This document shows positions 35,158-43,787 of a stretch of DNA of 64,000 bases, in pieces (within the stretch, counting starts at the first letter, position 1; every line of letters starts with the position of its first letter). A program made the position numbers and the translations under genes. The DNA is taken from assembly GCF_003334855.1 (NCBI RefSeq), contig NZ_QOWE01000024.1:62001-126000 (forward strand), read 5' to 3'. This DNA comes from Larkinella punicea (GTDB lineage Bacteria > Bacteroidota > Bacteroidia > Cytophagales > Spirosomataceae). The notes under the pieces were generated by a model. It was not told where the DNA came from. It made no database searches and saw only the letters and a list, made by a program, of their open reading frames with translations.

Positions 35158-35409
35158 ATGAAATACGTTGCTGAAATTGACATAATGCCCCAAAAGGAAA
35201 TTCTGGATCCACAGGGCAAAGCCGTAAAACTGGGACTACACAACCTCCACATCGATTCGGTGGGAGACGTCCGGATTGGCAAACACATCCGCCTGGAAGT
35301 CGAAGCGGAGTCGGAAGAAAAAGCGAAGGAAACGGTCGATACGGCCTGCCGCCAACTGCTTGCCAACCTGATTATGGAAGAATACACGTTTTCGATTCAG
35401 GGCGTGTAG
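35158..35409 (+). CDS. purS: Phosphoribosylformylglycinamidine synthase subunit PurS
   Basis: An 83-residue protein with the PurS pattern: MPQKEILDPQGKAV, LGLHNLHIDSVGDVRIGK and KETVDTACRQLLANLIMEEY. It bridges PurQ and PurL in the fourth step of purine synthesis. PurQ and PurL are not in the window, so the complex is encoded in pieces. It lies between pssA and fabH in a likely operon. Confidence 0.93.
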   Translation: MKYVAEIDIMPQKEILDPQGKAVKLGLHNLHIDSVGDVRIGKHIRLEVEAESEEKAKETVDTACRQLLANLIMEEYTFSIQGV

Positions 35410-35430
35410 TCAGCCTCTCTTTCCCTTCTC

Positions 35431-36432
35431 ATGACCTATTCCACCATCACCGGTCTGGGGTTTTACGTCCCCGAAAACGTCGTCACGAACCAGGATCTGA
35501 CGCAGTACATGGATACGTCGGACGAGTGGATTCGGGAACGCACCGGGATTGAGCAACGGCGGTATTTTACCTACGGCAAAGACACCAACGCCAGCATGGC
35601 TGCGGCTGCTTCCCGCATGGCGATCGACCGCGCGGGTTTGCAAACGGCTGACATTGAGTTGATTGTCTTTGCGACGATTACGCCCGACTATTTCTTTCCC
35701 GGCTCGGGTTTCCTGATGCAGCGCGAACTGGGGCTGGAGGGAATCGGCGTTATCGACATCCGCAACCAGTGTTCGGGCTTTGTGTATGCTCTTTCCATTG
35801 CCGACCAGTTCATCAAAACCGGCATGTACAAGAATGTGCTGGTGGTGGGTTCCGAAATTCAATCGACCTGGATCAACAAAAGCAATCAGGGCCGGGGCGT
35901 GGCCGTCATTTTCGGGGATGGCGCCGGAGCCGCCGTTTTGCAGGCCACCGACGACCCTGAACACCGCGTTCTGTCGACCCACCTGCACGCGGATGGGCGA
36001 TATGCCGAAGACCTCTACGTTCGGGACCCCGGCAGCAGCCGTCCGTCGCGCTCGGCCACCAAAGAGATGGTCGACGAAGGCGGTTTTGATGTTGTCATGA
36101 ACGGCAATGCGGTTTTCAAACACGCCACGGTACGGTTTGCAGAAGTGATTAATGAGGCACTGAAAGCGAACGGTTACGGCCCCGAAGACATTGCATTGCT
36201 GGTGCCCCACCAGGCCAATATCCGCATTTCGGACTACGTTCGTCAACAACTGAAGCTACCCGCCGAGAAAGTGTACAACAACATTCAGCGGTTTGGGAAC
36301 ACCACGGCCGCATCCATCCCCATTGCGCTGACTGAAGCCTGGGAACAGGGCCGTATTCAACCCGGCGACGTGGTTTGTCTGGCAGCTTTCGGCAGCGGTT
36401 TCACCTGGGCTTCCGCGCTGATAAAGTGGTGA
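35431..36432 (+). CDS. fabH: 3-oxoacyl-[acyl-carrier-protein] synthase III family
   Basis: A 333-residue thiolase-fold enzyme with the complete KASIII triad: Cys114 in RNQCSGF, His260 in VPHQANIRI and Asn290 in FGNTTAAS. It starts fatty acid chains by condensing acyl-CoA with malonyl-ACP. The longer GGFDVVMNGNAVFKHA-type insert is seen in FabH-like proteins that handle other acyl groups, so a special starter unit is possible. Its TGA stop at 36430-36432 is part of the palindrome to 36527. Confidence 0.88.
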   Translation: MTYSTITGLGFYVPENVVTNQDLTQYMDTSDEWIRERTGIEQRRYFTYGKDTNASMAAAASRMAIDRAGLQTADIELIVFATITPDYFFPGSGFLMQRELGLEGIGVIDIRNQCSGFVYALSIADQFIKTGMYKNVLVVGSEIQSTWINKSNQGRGVAVIFGDGAGAAVLQATDDPEHRVLSTHLHADGRYAEDLYVRDPGSSRPSRSATKEMVDEGGFDVVMNGNAVFKHATVRFAEVINEALKANGYGPEDIALLVPHQANIRISDYVRQQLKLPAEKVYNNIQRFGNTTAASIPIALTEAWEQGRIQPGDVVCLAAFGSGFTWASALIKW

Positions 36433-36527
36433 TTTTTTTTAGAATAAAGAGGTGAGACAAGAGAATAAAGACAAAAAAACGTACTGTCTTTATTCTCTTG
36501 TCTCACCTCTTTATTCTAAAAAAATCA
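36430..36527. terminator. Stop-to-stop palindrome between convergent genes
   Basis: Left arm 36430-36473 and right arm 36485-36527 pair over about 43 bp with one extra T; the loop is 11 nt. Arms contain AGAATAAAGAGGTGAGACAA and its complement. The left arm begins with the TGA of fabH and the right arm ends with the TCA (minus-strand TGA) of the CoA-binding gene. T8 and A7 runs at the outer ends let it end transcription from both sides. Confidence 0.88.
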
Positions 36528-36890
36528 ATACTGCCCCGTGGCCAGCATCACCAGCGTACAGGCTTCGATGGGTTCGATGCCCTGCTGTTGGAGGTCTTTC
36601 TCAAAAGCCGGGTTCTCCGTTCCCGGATTAAAAATAACCCGCCGGGGTTTCAATTTTTTGATGTATTCGTAAAGCCCCGTTTGGTTTCTGGCTGAAACGT
36701 ACAGGGTAACCGTATCAATATCGTTCAATTCTGGTTGCCCGGTTCGAATGGGATTACCCCGAACCGTTCCCGACCGTGAACCGAGTAATTCAATTGCATG
36801 GCCATGCTGTACCAGGCGATTGGCGGCCTTGTTGGCATAGCGCTCCGGGTTTTCGGAAGCCCCAACAACTAATGTTTTGTTTTTCATCAC
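36525..36890 (-). CDS. CoA-binding domain protein
   Basis: A 121-residue Rossmann-like protein of the CoA_binding_2 family: VVGASENPERYANKAANRL at the start, IELLGSRSGTVRGNPI and RRVIFNPGTENPAFEKDL. It is like the YccU/YbjG-type single-domain proteins that bind CoA or succinyl-CoA; the role is not established. Met 2 could also be the start. It is convergent with fabH. Confidence 0.88.
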   Translation of the reverse strand: MMKNKTLVVGASENPERYANKAANRLVQHGHAIELLGSRSGTVRGNPIRTGQPELNDIDTVTLYVSARNQTGLYEYIKKLKPRRVIFNPGTENPAFEKDLQQQGIEPIEACTLVMLATGQY

Positions 36891-37222
36891 TGCATTTTTT
36901 TATTCGACTCTTTCCTAAAAACTATCGGGACGGTAGTTTAGTTTCTATTTCAAATCCTAATCAGGCTCTGTTGCGTATATACCATTCCGGCCACTCCATC
37001 TCTATTGTTACTTTTCTGATCGACTTGCTATACCAAAAAATGCGCCTATATTTGTTTAACAAAAAGTGAAAAAGATTAAACAAAATAAAATTTGTGGGAA
37101 CGATTAAGTTTGACTAAATTGTTCTCAACTTGTCTATTTCGATGAATTATTGCACTTTTAACCCTATTCATTCCCGGATCTTCCATCTACTTTGTTAATT
37201 GTTCATTCAACAAACATACCCA
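36891..37222. other. AT-rich 332-bp gap with strong promoter
   Basis: No coding frame is convincing. It contains the promoter at 37025-37054 and a small hairpin AAACTA...TAGTTT at 36918-36938 near the CoA-binding gene start. From the expected transcription start (about 37061) to the NUMOD4 gene start is about 160 nt, unusually long for this genome and AT-rich. Confidence 0.55.
37025..37054 (+). promoter_or_regulatory. Bacteroidota promoter upstream of NUMOD4 gene
   Basis: TTG at 37025-37027, a spacer of exactly 19 bp and TATATTTG at 37047-37054. It is the best consensus match seen on the plus strand. The first downstream gene starts about 170 bp later. Confidence 0.75.
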
Positions 37223-37834
37223 ATGACTAACCGAATTAGCCTAAACATGCCTGAGAAAAGGACCAGCAATTACTGGAATGAGAAATGGGTGGCGATCAAC
37301 TTTGAGGGAGTTGAAAACCCGCCCCGCTATGAAGTTTCGAATTATGGCCGACTGAAGAGTTTTCAAAACGACCCGAAGGATGGTACGCTCATCAACGGAT
37401 CGATCATTCAGGGCTATCGTTCGCTCAACATCCGAACCGGCGGAAAAACGATCAACCGGTATTTTCACAAACTGATTGCCGAACTGTTTCTGAACCGCGA
37501 AAGCCCGGAGCAGAAGTACGTCATTCATCTCGACCATGACAAGAAAAACAATCATTTTCAGAACCTGAAGTGGGTAACGAAAGAGGAAATGATTGAACAC
37601 AACCGCACGAGTCCGAACATCCTGAACCGCGAAATTCCGCGCCGGACCCGGAATTACAAACTGACGGAGTCGAAGGTGAAGATGATCAAAAAGCTATTGA
37701 AGAATGAGAAGAACCGCCTGAAAATGATCGCCAAGCAGTTTGGGATTACCCACACCCAACTGAACCGCATTCGTTCAGGTGAGAACTGGAAGCATGTTAC
37801 GATTGACGATGACGTTTCGAGTGAGAAAAACTAA
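37223..37834 (+). CDS. NUMOD4 / HNH-type DNA-binding protein
   Basis: 203 residues from MTNRISLNMPEK; a later Met (37247) is also possible. The NUMOD4 segment is WVAINFEGVENPPRYEVSNYGRLKSF in pieces (EVSNYGRLKSF being the core). An HNH_3-like part follows, HKLIAELFLNR, IHLDHDKKNNHFQNLKWV. The C-terminal part is a basic helix-turn-helix (KLTESKVKMIKKLL, AKQFGITHTQLNRIRSGE). This is the domain order of homing endonucleases. It is free-standing, not inside an intron or a split gene, so it may be a domesticated DNA-binding protein. Confidence 0.88.
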   Translation: MTNRISLNMPEKRTSNYWNEKWVAINFEGVENPPRYEVSNYGRLKSFQNDPKDGTLINGSIIQGYRSLNIRTGGKTINRYFHKLIAELFLNRESPEQKYVIHLDHDKKNNHFQNLKWVTKEEMIEHNRTSPNILNREIPRRTRNYKLTESKVKMIKKLLKNEKNRLKMIAKQFGITHTQLNRIRSGENWKHVTIDDDVSSEKN

Positions 37835-37864
37835 AGGCGGTTTTTTGCTGTGTGTTCAGCGTTG

Positions 37865-40800
37865 TTAATTGAGCCCGATGCTTTCGCCTTTCAGCCCACT
37901 ACCCGTACCGATGGGCGGAATGTGGGGTAAACTGATAAAAAAGGTGGTTCCTTCTCCGGTTGCGGTTTCAAACCAGATGCTGCCGCCGGCGTGTTCGATC
38001 CCGCGTTTGGCAATGGCCAGCCCCAGGCCGGAGCCGCCCTCCTTCGTGCTGAAGTTGGGTAGGAAAATTTTACTGCGAATGGCTTCGGGAACCCCTGCCC
38101 CGTTGTCACTGATTTCAATATTGATGTGATCGTCGGTAACCGTTAGCCGTAGTTTGATAACCGGCTTCCGGTCGGCCGAAACGGATTGTACACTGTTGAT
38201 AATCAAATTGGTAAGAATGCGGCCAATCAGTTGCCGATCGCCCATGACCATCACCGGATACGGGGAAATGTCCCGAATCAGCGTAATTTTTCCATCGTCG
38301 GCGTATAGATCGGCGGCTTTATTGATTACGGACGTGATCTCAAACAACTCATTTTTGGGCAACGGCATTTTGGCAAAGTCGGAGAACGACGTGGCAATGT
38401 CACTCAGGTTGTCGATCTGGTCGAGCAGCGTTTCCAGCGTCCGTTGCAGCACCCGCCGGGCCGTCGGATTGTCGGATTGCAGCGTGCGTTGCAGGTGCTG
38501 AAGCGTCAGCTTCATCGGCGTCAGCGGATTCTTGATTTCGTGGGCAACCTGCTTGGCCATTTCCCGCCAGGCCGACTGTTTTTCGCTTTGCGACAGTGCC
38601 TGCTTTTTCTCTTCCAGTTTCACCAGCATCCGGTTGTATTCGCCAATCAGCAACCCGATTTCATCGTCCGATTTCCAGTCCAGCGGCTCGTTAAACCGGT
38701 CGAGGTTGGTTTTGCGGATTTTCTGCGTGATGATTTTGAGCGGTTTGGTCAATACGTTGGAAGCCCAGTAGGAAACGAGCAGGAAGACCATGAACAGGCC
38801 CGTAAACACGCTCAGTGCCGTGGAAACGACATCGATCATCTGGTGTTCGAGTTCGGGTTCGGAATTGAAATGCGATACGCCCAGCATGCCCAGCAACTCG
38901 CCGTCGTAGGATTTGATGCTGGCATAGGCCGTGCGGTATTGCTTCGTTCCCAGCGACTCGGTGAGCAGAACCTGGTTTTCTTTCCCCTCAGCCAGGTGGA
39001 TAAACGCTTCCGGATTGACCCGTTTCGACAGATGCCCACTTTCGTAGACCAGCGGTTGGGTCGAGCAGAAAAGAGTTCCGTTTTTGTCGAAAATACTGAT
39101 CTCGATGTCGTCATCCTGCGTGATTTTCTTCAATTCTTCTTCGAGATACGCTTTGCTGGTCGTTCCCTGTAAAAAGCTGGTCCAGTCGCCCCGGAAATTG
39201 GAACTGATGTTCTTGGCGTTGGTCAGGTACGTGGTTTGCTGATACGCATCATAATTGGAACTGATGACGCCAAATGTAATGGCGACAACGAGCACCAACG
39301 GCAAAAAGAAGGCTGCGTTGAGGTAGAGTTGTGTTTTGGTCGAGTAATTAATATAAAACCGGGAGAAGCCAAACCGGATGGAATAAATCAGGATCAGAAT
39401 CAGGATATACAGAATCAGAACCAGGTACAGAAAGGAGAAATTGGAAAAGAGGTTGCGAATCGGGTAGTCTCGGGATGAGATGACGACAATCCGGCCGCTT
39501 TCATCCTGCAAACCGACGTGTTTGTAGTTTTCGTGTGATACGCCCTGGTCGAACAAAACAGCGTCACTCAGCAGGGATGCCGGTAACTTCCGGTCGTAGT
39601 TGTATTCCCCGGAATTGTACAGCATTCGCTTGCCGGGGCTGTAAATGGCATAATTGTAAATTTGTGTTTCGGGGGCCTGAATGAATTTTTTGTCAGTCAG
39701 CAGGCTGGGATCCAGTCGTCCGGGCTGATTTCGGGTTAATTTCAGATCGAGCACGACATGCCCTACCCGGTTTTCACCCAGTTTGAAGTCGAAAAACTGG
39801 ACGTATTGCTTGATGAAGTTATTGCCGGCGTCGTTGATGAAATAAATACCGGAGTATTGGGTTCGGTAGTGATCTTGCCGGAAACGCTCGGCATAATTCC
39901 GGTAATTGGTTTCTGCCTGCGGATTACCCGAGTTGAAAACCATAACATCGATCGAATACCGTTCAAAATACTTATCCAGGTGAACATTTTTGACCCGCTG
40001 CTGGATTCGTTCGCGCAGCAGCAGGGTGTCACTGGTCATTACCCGCCGAATTTCGGCGTCCTGCGTAATGGCAGTTCGTGACTTGTTAAGCAGAAATTCG
40101 CCAAATGCATCATTTTCGACCAGCAACTGTTTGCCAAATTCCCGTTTGTTGACAAGGTCTCTTTTAAGTCCTTGATTGTAAACAACATACGTTGCTACCG
40201 ACGCGCAGACAAAAGCCGTAAAAAACAGGTAGAGGGTGGTTTTATACCGGAATGAATACAGCGCGCGCGGAAAACGACTCACATACAGCACCATGAAATA
40301 AACCCCCTGAATCGCTAAAATCCAGGGCATTGGTGTGGAGCCTTGCCAGAAAAGCAAGACCGACAGAATGGTGCCTATCAGGAACCAGAGCATGCCCCGC
40401 CACAGGGTTAGATTCAGGCGGATGAACAGACTGGAAAAAACATACTGAAGCAGAAAGAAAACCGTCGAAATGCCGATAAAAACCAGCAGACAGGCCATTT
40501 TTAAGCTGGAAAACGAAAGACTGAGCGTAATATCGAGCGTAAAACCGGACTTCTCGTAGATGGTATTCAGCTCGTGGAAACAACAGTAAAAGACACTATA
40601 ACTGAGAACAACCGTGATGGTCGAAACGACGGCCTTCAACCCGTCCGACTGGCGCAGAAGCCAGTAGTAGGAGCGGGTGCGGTAAAACGTGCTGGCCAGA
40701 TACGACGCCAGAAGGACCATCACGATGCAGTTCAGCAATTGATCGCCCAGGGAAGGAGCCACCACCGACGAACCGAAATAGCCGGGATTGAACAGATCGG

Positions 40801-41605
40801 TTTCGAAAAACAAAAAAGGAACGCCAAAATACAGCATCACCGCCCGAAGAACGATCAGATACAGGGCCAGAATCACAAAACCCGCCCCATAATGCCGGCT
40901 TCGACGTAAATTCAGGGTTCGGCGAACGAGGTAGATGCCCATGAAAAAGACCGATAACAGGGCCAGAATGACCGTGTTGACGGGTGACGTCTGGTTTTGA
41001 TAGCCCTCCATTTGCGGAGGAATGACCGAAAACAGAAACACCGGCGTCTGGTCGTACATGCTTTCGTAAATGCTGCTTTTTTCCACCGAAATTTCCTGCG
41101 GTGTCAGCGAAAACAGATCCGGGTTGTATCCCGAGCGCAGGTAACCATTTTCAGTCTGGTAATGCCGGTAGACATTGACGAGCGAAAACACCTCCAGCGA
41201 ATCCGTACCCTGCTTGACAAACTGCCTGCTGACCAGATATTTGCCCTGCGGAAACGACATCAGCCGGGGGTATAGAATGCTCTTTAGTTGTTGATAATCA
41301 GGGATAAAACGGTAGTCAGACCAGTAGAGAAGCTGTCTGTTGCGGAAGATGTAATACGGATATTTCGTTTCCCGGCTCAGGCCGGCAAACGTGGGTGGTG
41401 TTTTCTCCCGAAGCAATTCGCCGACGGCCTGGAGTTCTTCCGAACTGGTGTTCAGTTCATTTTTAATCCGTTCCTGGGTTGTCTGCAAATACTGTTCGTG
41501 GGCCGCACTGATTGCGCCCCTTTCCAGCACGGAATAGAAGAAAACTGACAACCCAAGTGCCAGAATCGATAGAATCAGGAAGATATGCTTGTTGAGTATA
41601 CTCAC
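37865..41605 (-). CDS. NtrY-like giant membrane sensor histidine kinase
   Basis: A 1246-residue inner-membrane kinase. TM1 is at residues 6-27, then an extracytoplasmic region to about 205, a block of seven or eight membrane helices (210-475), a second extracytoplasmic sensor (about 475-725), two or three more TMs, a third small sensor domain (about 790-940), one TM, HAMP-like region, His about 1019 in AHEIKNPLTPMKLTL (HisKA) and HATPase_c with SDNGAGVP and GSGLGLAIAKR. The HPxT-like NPLTP form is as in NtrY. No response regulator is nearby. It is 82 bp downstream of an IscA-like gene on the same strand. Confidence 0.92.
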   Translation of the reverse strand: MSILNKHIFLILSILALGLSVFFYSVLERGAISAAHEQYLQTTQERIKNELNTSSEELQAVGELLREKTPPTFAGLSRETKYPYYIFRNRQLLYWSDYRFIPDYQQLKSILYPRLMSFPQGKYLVSRQFVKQGTDSLEVFSLVNVYRHYQTENGYLRSGYNPDLFSLTPQEISVEKSSIYESMYDQTPVFLFSVIPPQMEGYQNQTSPVNTVILALLSVFFMGIYLVRRTLNLRRSRHYGAGFVILALYLIVLRAVMLYFGVPFLFFETDLFNPGYFGSSVVAPSLGDQLLNCIVMVLLASYLASTFYRTRSYYWLLRQSDGLKAVVSTITVVLSYSVFYCCFHELNTIYEKSGFTLDITLSLSFSSLKMACLLVFIGISTVFFLLQYVFSSLFIRLNLTLWRGMLWFLIGTILSVLLFWQGSTPMPWILAIQGVYFMVLYVSRFPRALYSFRYKTTLYLFFTAFVCASVATYVVYNQGLKRDLVNKREFGKQLLVENDAFGEFLLNKSRTAITQDAEIRRVMTSDTLLLRERIQQRVKNVHLDKYFERYSIDVMVFNSGNPQAETNYRNYAERFRQDHYRTQYSGIYFINDAGNNFIKQYVQFFDFKLGENRVGHVVLDLKLTRNQPGRLDPSLLTDKKFIQAPETQIYNYAIYSPGKRMLYNSGEYNYDRKLPASLLSDAVLFDQGVSHENYKHVGLQDESGRIVVISSRDYPIRNLFSNFSFLYLVLILYILILILIYSIRFGFSRFYINYSTKTQLYLNAAFFLPLVLVVAITFGVISSNYDAYQQTTYLTNAKNISSNFRGDWTSFLQGTTSKAYLEEELKKITQDDDIEISIFDKNGTLFCSTQPLVYESGHLSKRVNPEAFIHLAEGKENQVLLTESLGTKQYRTAYASIKSYDGELLGMLGVSHFNSEPELEHQMIDVVSTALSVFTGLFMVFLLVSYWASNVLTKPLKIITQKIRKTNLDRFNEPLDWKSDDEIGLLIGEYNRMLVKLEEKKQALSQSEKQSAWREMAKQVAHEIKNPLTPMKLTLQHLQRTLQSDNPTARRVLQRTLETLLDQIDNLSDIATSFSDFAKMPLPKNELFEITSVINKAADLYADDGKITLIRDISPYPVMVMGDRQLIGRILTNLIINSVQSVSADRKPVIKLRLTVTDDHINIEISDNGAGVPEAIRSKIFLPNFSTKEGGSGLGLAIAKRGIEHAGGSIWFETATGEGTTFFISLPHIPPIGTGSGLKGESIGLN

Positions 41606-41687
41606 AACAAAAATGGATGAAAAGGCTTTCCCTGCCTGCTATAACCCCAAAATCATGCCAAAATTTCCGGCATACTCCCCAGGTCGA

Positions 41688-42014
41688 TTACTGGGGTTCG
41701 GATACGGTCTGCTCCGGTTTCTGAATGGTGAAACCGCGTTCGGCTTCCGTATTCTCGTACCCGACTTCAACCCCGAGCACGTAAAGCAGGTGTTTTTTGT
41801 CGATAATCACCCGAATGGTATCGATGTCGAATACCTCATCCGACTGGCCGGGCTGGTCGAAACCCAGCACCCACGATGACCCACAGCCTCCGCCCCGAAT
41901 GCCAACCCGCAAACCATAGGTGTCCGGGATTTTGTTGGCCCGGAACGTCTCCTGAATCTGATCAATGGCTTGTGGCGTCAAACGAACCGGATTTTTGATA
42001 CTTTCAATAAACAT
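41688..42014 (-). CDS. IscA/HesB-like protein lacking C-terminal cysteines
   Basis: A 108-residue protein with the A-type Fe-S carrier fold (IKNPVRLTPQAIDQIQ, LRVGIRGGGCGSSWVLGFD, YVLGVEVGYEN). Cys44 in GGGCGSS matches the first conserved Cys. The usual C-terminal Cys-Gly-Cys motif is absent: the chain ends ERGFTIQKPEQTVSEPQ. So it may not hold a 2Fe-2S cluster in the usual way. The sensor kinase gene follows on the same strand. Confidence 0.85.
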   Translation of the reverse strand: MFIESIKNPVRLTPQAIDQIQETFRANKIPDTYGLRVGIRGGGCGSSWVLGFDQPGQSDEVFDIDTIRVIIDKKHLLYVLGVEVGYENTEAERGFTIQKPEQTVSEPQ

Positions 42015-42122
42015 ACTAAGTAAAAATTCCGTTTGCTGACTGAAATTTACAAACTTTACCCCACAATATAGCCACCCATTGCCAGTTTTCAGTGTGTGGC
42101 TTTCGCCACCGGTCTGGCAACG

Positions 42123-42137
42123 CTGTCCGCGGGACAG
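42123..42137. repeat. Short palindrome CTGTCCGCGGGACAG
   Basis: Six-base arms CTGTCC/GGACAG around GCG, in the region between the divergent IscA-like and 174-residue protein genes. It could be a regulatory site or a minor repeat. Confidence 0.4.
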
Positions 42138-42188
42138 CCCCCGGCGATGGATAACGGAAAGTCGATCAACGACGCTTGAAAATTACGT

Positions 42189-42713
42189 ATGGATTTTATC
42201 CCTGATTTAGTAAAATTACTGGTTCCGGCCGGTCTGGTTTTGTACGGAATGTATGTAACCGTCAAACTGATGCTCGAACGCGAAGCCGAAAAGCAACGCG
42301 TCGATCTGAAAAACCGGTATGCCAGCGAGGTTACGCCCCTGCGGTTGCAGGCTTACGAACGAATGGCCCTGTTTCTGGAACGCATCACGCCCGCCAACCT
42401 GCTGTTGCGGCTGAGCAGTGAGGCCCCGGTGGCGCTGGATCTGCAACAACTGCTGCTGCGCGAAATCCGGGAAGAGTACAATCACAACGTCTCCCAACAA
42501 ATCTACATGAGTCAGGCCGTCTGGGAAGAGGTGCAGAACGCCATGAATGAAGTGATTATGCTTGTCAACGAAGCCGCGGGGCAAGTTCCGCCCGAATCGC
42601 CCGCCCTGGAGTTGTCTAAAAGGATTTTTGACATCGTGATCCAGAAGAATAGCCAGCCCACGGCGGCTGGGCTTAAAGCCGTTAAGGACGAGGTGCAGGC
42701 GGTTTTTCTGTAA
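42189..42713 (+). CDS. Membrane-anchored coiled protein, unknown
   Basis: A 174-residue protein with one N-terminal membrane helix (LVKLLVPAGLVLYGMYVTVKLML) and a long charged helical remainder (LEREAEKQRVDLKNRYASE, REIREEYNHNVSQQIYMS). Similar proteins seem common in Cytophagales, from memory, but I cannot name a function. It is convergent with the HMG-CoA lyase-like gene 12 bp downstream. Confidence 0.75.
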   Translation: MDFIPDLVKLLVPAGLVLYGMYVTVKLMLEREAEKQRVDLKNRYASEVTPLRLQAYERMALFLERITPANLLLRLSSEAPVALDLQQLLLREIREEYNHNVSQQIYMSQAVWEEVQNAMNEVIMLVNEAAGQVPPESPALELSKRIFDIVIQKNSQPTAAGLKAVKDEVQAVFL

Positions 42714-42725
42714 CGAATCTACGCA

Positions 42726-43607
42726 CTAAACGGGGCCGCCCGGCGGTTCGTGCGTGTTGAGAATTTCGGAGGATAAAACCAGGGCTTCCGCCAGGCGGTT
42801 TTGATCGATTCCGGTTGCAATTCCTTCCTTTTCAAGCAAATAGACGATATGTTCCGTCGGTAGATTACCGGTCAGGTCATCCGCAGCCATCGGGCAGCCG
42901 CCCAGGCCGTGCAAGGCGCCGTCGATGCGCCGAACCCCCGCCCGCAAAGCCGCCTTCACTTTTTCGGTGACCTGTTCCGGTCGGGCGTGCAGGTGGGCGC
43001 CAAACTCAATGGCCGGAAACGTAGCCAGCAAATACCGGAACAACGTTTCAATGCTTTCGGGTGTCGACGAACCGACGGTATCCGAAGGCGCGATGATTTC
43101 GATGCCGCTCTGAATCAGCCGTTCTGTAAATTGTCCAATTAGTTCAGGATTGTACGGGTCGCCATACGGATTGCCAAAACCCATTGACAGATAAACGACC
43201 AACTGCTTTTGGTGGGCAGCGCACAGGTGCTGAATGGCTTCTACCTCCGCAAACGCCTGTTCGATGGTTTTGTTGGTGTTGCGGAGTTGAAACGTTTCGG
43301 AGACCGACAGCGGAAAACCGAGGTACTGAATTTCGGGAAACGAAACCGCCTGCTCCGCCCCGCGTACGTTGGCGATGATGGCGAGTAACTTCGTTTGGGT
43401 TTCGCTCAGATCCAGACCTGCCAGCACCTCCGCCGTGTCGCGTAGCTGCGGAATGGCTTTGGGCGATACGAAACTTCCAAAATCGAGCGTGTCGAACCCT
43501 ACCCGCAGCAGCGCGTTCAGATACCGGATTTTGTCGGTTGTCGGAATAAAACCGGGAAGGCCCTGCATCGCGTCGCGGGGACATTCGATCAATTTAAATG
43601 AATTCAT
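42726..43607 (-). CDS. Hydroxymethylglutaryl-CoA lyase family
   Basis: 293 residues from MNSFKLIECPRDAMQG; the upstream 21 codons are unlike the family. The TIM-barrel HMGL fold is shown by ECPRDAMQG (catalytic Arg11/Asp12), TLDFGSFVSPKAIPQL, the metal-binding HLHARPEQV and the GGCPMAADDLTGN cysteine loop. It cleaves HMG-CoA to acetyl-CoA and acetoacetate, the last step of leucine breakdown. Homologous aldol lyases with other substrates exist. It is divergent from mutS2. Confidence 0.9.
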   Translation of the reverse strand: MNSFKLIECPRDAMQGLPGFIPTTDKIRYLNALLRVGFDTLDFGSFVSPKAIPQLRDTAEVLAGLDLSETQTKLLAIIANVRGAEQAVSFPEIQYLGFPLSVSETFQLRNTNKTIEQAFAEVEAIQHLCAAHQKQLVVYLSMGFGNPYGDPYNPELIGQFTERLIQSGIEIIAPSDTVGSSTPESIETLFRYLLATFPAIEFGAHLHARPEQVTEKVKAALRAGVRRIDGALHGLGGCPMAADDLTGNLPTEHIVYLLEKEGIATGIDQNRLAEALVLSSEILNTHEPPGGPV

Positions 43608-43674
43608 GGGTGTTAAGATGCAGTAATTGAACGAAAGGTAGCCGGTTTTGAACCGGTAATTGCCGTTCAATGTG

Positions 43675-43682
43675 TAGTTTTG
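43675..43682 (+). promoter_or_regulatory. -7 box (TAGTTTTG) for mutS2
   Basis: A TAnnTTTG match with a TTTTG 24 bp upstream (43646-43650), a spacer longer than ideal. The mutS2 start codon is 105 bp downstream, leaving a leader of about 95 nt. Confidence 0.45.
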
Positions 43683-43787
43683 CGGTTTTTACGAAAAAAA
43701 GAATCGAACTGCTTTTCCATCGCCGGTGTTATTTCACGTACCCCCGACGCTCCGGCCGCAGGTACGTAACAACCAGAAGAACAACAA

